Below are positions 61,063 through 64,000 of a stretch of 64,000 nt of DNA, piece after piece; the stretch's first letter is position 1; every line of letters begins with the position of its first letter. A program made the translations under genes and the position numbers. The DNA is from Hydractinia symbiolongicarpus (lineage: Eukaryota > Cnidaria > Hydrozoa > Anthoathecata > Hydractiniidae): positions 4,898,001-4,962,000 of the forward strand of contig NC_079881.1 of the NCBI RefSeq assembly GCF_029227915.1, written 5' to 3'. Below the pieces are notes generated by a model, which was not told the origin of the DNA, searched no databases, and was given only the letters and a program-made list of their open reading frames with translations.

Positions 61063-62860
61063 AGACCAATATGTTGCAGCAACTGACTATATATTGCAGC
61101 AACTGACTATATGTTGCAGTGACTGACTATATGTTGTAGGGACTGACTATATATTGCAGCAACTGACTATATATTGCAGCAACTGACTATATATTTCAGC
61201 AACTGACTATATATTGCAGCTACTGACTATATGTTGCAGTGACTGACTATATGTTGCAGCTACTGACTATATGTTGCAGAGACTGACTATATATTTCAGC
61301 AACTGACTATATGTTGCAGTGACTGACTATATGTTGTAGGGACTGACTATATATTGCAGCAACTGACTATATATTGCAGCAACTGACTATATATTTCAGC
61401 AACTGACTATATATTGCAGCTACTGACTATATGTTGCAGTGACTGACTATATGTTGTAGGGACTGACTATATATTGCAGCAACTGACTATATATTTCAGC
61501 AACTGACTATATGTTGCAGTGACTGACTATATGTTGTAGGGCCTGACTATATATTGCAGCAACTGACTATATATTGCAGCAACTGACTATATATTTCAGC
61601 AACTGACTATATATTGCAGCTACTGACTATATGTTGCAGTGACTGACTATATGTTGCAGCTACTGACTATATGTTGCAGAGACTGACTATATATTTCAGC
61701 AACTGACTATATGTTGCAGTGACTGACTATATGTTGTAGGGACTGACTATATATTGCAGCAACTGACTATATATTGCAGCAACTGACTATATATTTCAGC
61801 AACTGACTATATATTGCAGCTACTGACTATATGTTGCAGTGACTGACTATATGTTGTAGGGACTGACTATATATTGCAGCAACTGACTATATGTTGCAGT
61901 GACTGACTATATGTTGTAGGGACTGACTATATATTGCAGCAACTGACTATATATTGCAGCAACTGACTATATATTTCAGCAACTGACTATATATTGCAGC
62001 TACTGACTATATGTTGCAGCTACTGACTATATGTTGCAGAGACTGACTATATATTTCAGCAACTGACTATATGTTGCAGTGACTGACTATATGTTGTAGG
62101 GACTGACTATATATTGCAGCAACTGACTATATATTGCAGCAACTGACTATATATTTCAGCAACTGACTATATATTGCAGCTACTGACTATATGTTGCAGT
62201 GACTGACTATATGTTGTAGGGACTGACTATATATTGCAGCAACTGACTATATATTTCAGCAACTGACTATATGTTGCAGTGACTGACTATATGTTGTAGG
62301 GCCTGACTATATATTGCAGCAACTGACTATATATTGCAGCAACTGACTATATATTTCAGCAACTGACTATATATTGCAGCTACTGACTATATGTTGCAGT
62401 GACTGACTATATGTTGCAGCTACTGACTATATGTTGCAGAGACTGACTATATATTTCAGCAACTGACTATATGTTGCAGTGACTGACTATATGTTGTAGG
62501 GACTGACTATATATTGCAGCAACTGACTATATATTGCAGCAACTGACTATATATTTCAGCAACTGACTATATATTGCAGCTACTGACTATATGTTGCAGT
62601 GACTGACTATATGTTGTAGGGACTGACTATATATTGCAGCAACTGACTATATATTTCAGCAACTGACTATATGTTGCAGTGACTGACTATATGTTGTAGT
62701 GACTGACTATATATTGCAGAGACTGACTATATGTTGTAGTGACTGACTATATGTTGTAGTGACTGACTATATATTGCAGAGACTGACTATATGTTGTAGT
62801 GACTGACTATATGTTGCCGTGACCGCCTATGTGCTGCGGAGACTGACTATATATTGTTGC
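61063..62860. repeat. 1.8-kb satellite of 20-bp units with higher-order structure
   Basis: About 90 units of exactly 20 bp, consensus gactgactatatgttgcagt, follow each other with almost no indels. Variants alternate (gcagc, gcagt, gtagg, gcaga, ttcagc endings; aac, gac or tac starts). The variant order around 61260-61860 recurs at 62020-62620, offset by 760 bp (38 units), including a rare gcctgactat unit at 61541 and 62301. Units decay at the right edge after about 62815. It is not a CRISPR array: there are no spacers. Confidence 0.97.
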
Positions 62861-64000
62861 TACTGAATACATCGTTACTACTACTAAAACATAATTAATT
62901 TAGTTCTTCCATTATCGAAGTTTGTTGGGTAGTTACAAAATAGTATGAAACAATTCAAGAAAGCACTTTTGTTGGTATTGTTTGTGAAAAAAAAAGTGAT
63001 TTCAGTATATATACATTAGAATCCTGTTACATAAGGGCTATACAAAACGGTTTTAAAGAGGATAAATACCTCCTTCCGGAGGTATTTATCCTCTTGCTAC
63101 AGTTAATTAATAATAGTAGAAATTTTAGTAGAAATCCAGTACGTCGACTATGTTTCTCCTCCAAAATAAATTTGCAATTCTACTGATACTCCTATGTTTC
63201 ACTGACAATCAAAACAACAAATTCACCTTTCAAAATAAACATTCATTAATAGGTTGTCTAGACGCCTATGTGGTTAGAAAATTTATATGATCTCTTGCAC
63301 CTATTGGGTGGCCTGTTTGTAACACACCGTCATTAGAATGTGTGAGGATTAAGAATAATACTAATGACGGCGTGCTTAATTTAACCGATTTGTTGCCCCT
63401 TTGAAATCAGTACTTATATACTTTAATAAAATCAACAAATACATTATAAATGAACCTGCAGAAACAGGCTGAAACAAACATTAGTTGTTGTTTGTACTTT
63501 ATTTGGCGTATGCGTATGTATGCTCATTACTTGATTTTGTGTAGGGCCGTTCGTAGCTGGTGTTAATTTCTAAACAAAAAATTACCATAAGTAATCAAAT
63601 TGGTTCACCTATAAAATTTTGTTCTACTGCTATACCTCATCTTCAAACTTTTAGTGTGGAATATTAGCTTTTAGAAAGCGGGTTCTCCATGCTCATTTTT
63701 TGAATATTATATATCTGCATCAAATCTAACATTACTTTTTTGATTTCATATTTCTAATATATAACATTTCTTACTAAGGCATCTCCCATTTAAGCCATTC
63801 AAGCCGATTAGACACAACACAGACTCAAAAAAACAGAGATTCAAGATGTCAATTCCACTTCCTACTGCATGCTAACAGTTAGGAATCAAAACACTATTAA
63901 ATTGTTGCCTTTACCTGAATCTGATTGTAAATACAAAAGCAACAATCCGTAGTCCAGGTGGGCATAAGTCGAACAACGTTTTAATTGGAATTTAAGAGAT
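62861..64000. other. No gene seen to the window end
   Basis: AT-rich sequence. Besides the perfect palindrome at 63056-63095, a 10-bp inverted pair (ccgtcattag/ctaatgacgg) lies near 63328-63370. No exon or RNA gene recognised. Confidence 0.45.
63056..63095. repeat. Perfect 18-bp inverted repeat with TTCC loop
   Basis: AAGAGGATAAATACCTCC, then TTCC, then the exact reverse complement. It has no poly-U tract in a prokaryotic sense and stands alone, so a function is not evident. Confidence 0.9.

Noticed and set aside
61063..62860. Regular repeat array that could be mistaken for CRISPR
   Set aside because: Units are contiguous, with no spacers, and the DNA is eukaryotic.

Overview
The window is AT-rich animal DNA with spliced genes: GT-AG introns of 0.1 to 4 kb, and no operons or ribosome binding sites. 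The mix of genes and repeats suggests an invertebrate, most likely a cnidarian and perhaps a hydrozoan. The points behind this are a centrosomal FBF1 orthologue with many introns, a mitochondrial acyl carrier protein, a single-domain HYD1-type ADP-ribosyltransferase, a possible trans-splice acceptor, and PIF/Harbinger, hAT, Helitron, Gypsy and Penelope-like remnants. The organism is an inference.

Layout. 0-3 kb holds a hAT-like MITE and a broken Harbinger transposase. 3.2-10.4 kb (+) is a coiled-coil gene of unknown function; its last intron carries a 1.6-kb minisatellite of 27-bp units. 11-13 kb is a MITE-like element containing tandem Helitrons and a 31-bp minisatellite. 13.3-13.6 kb (-) is the ADP-ribosyltransferase-like gene. 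14.8-18.5 kb is nested transposons: a fold-back Harbinger element inside an older dispersed repeat, then a decayed Gypsy element. 19.7-23.0 kb (-) is mitochondrial acyl carrier protein (NDUFAB1). 23.4-27.5 kb is transposon remnants. 28.3-47.5 kb (+) is FBF1, with 25 coding exons reconstructed in frame to a 1395-residue protein. 49.7 kb (-) is an orphan fibrinogen-like last exon. 50-58.8 kb is repeats, MITEs and inverted duplications without a convincing gene. 58.9-60.5 kb (+) is a glycine amidinotransferase (GATM) pseudogene whose truncated 5' end abuts a Helitron terminus. 61.1-62.9 kb is a 1.8-kb satellite of 20-bp units with higher-order structure.

Three genes look intact as far as they can be followed: NDUFAB1, FBF1 and the ADP-ribosyltransferase-like gene. 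The coiled-coil gene is intact except that its first exon is not fixed. They do not form a shared pathway: FBF1 belongs to the centriole distal appendage and cilium base, NDUFAB1 to mitochondrial fatty acid synthesis and complex I. Most of the remaining sequence is mobile-element derived. Exon coordinates were worked out by hand from splice signals and reading-frame continuity; no database search or expression data were available.
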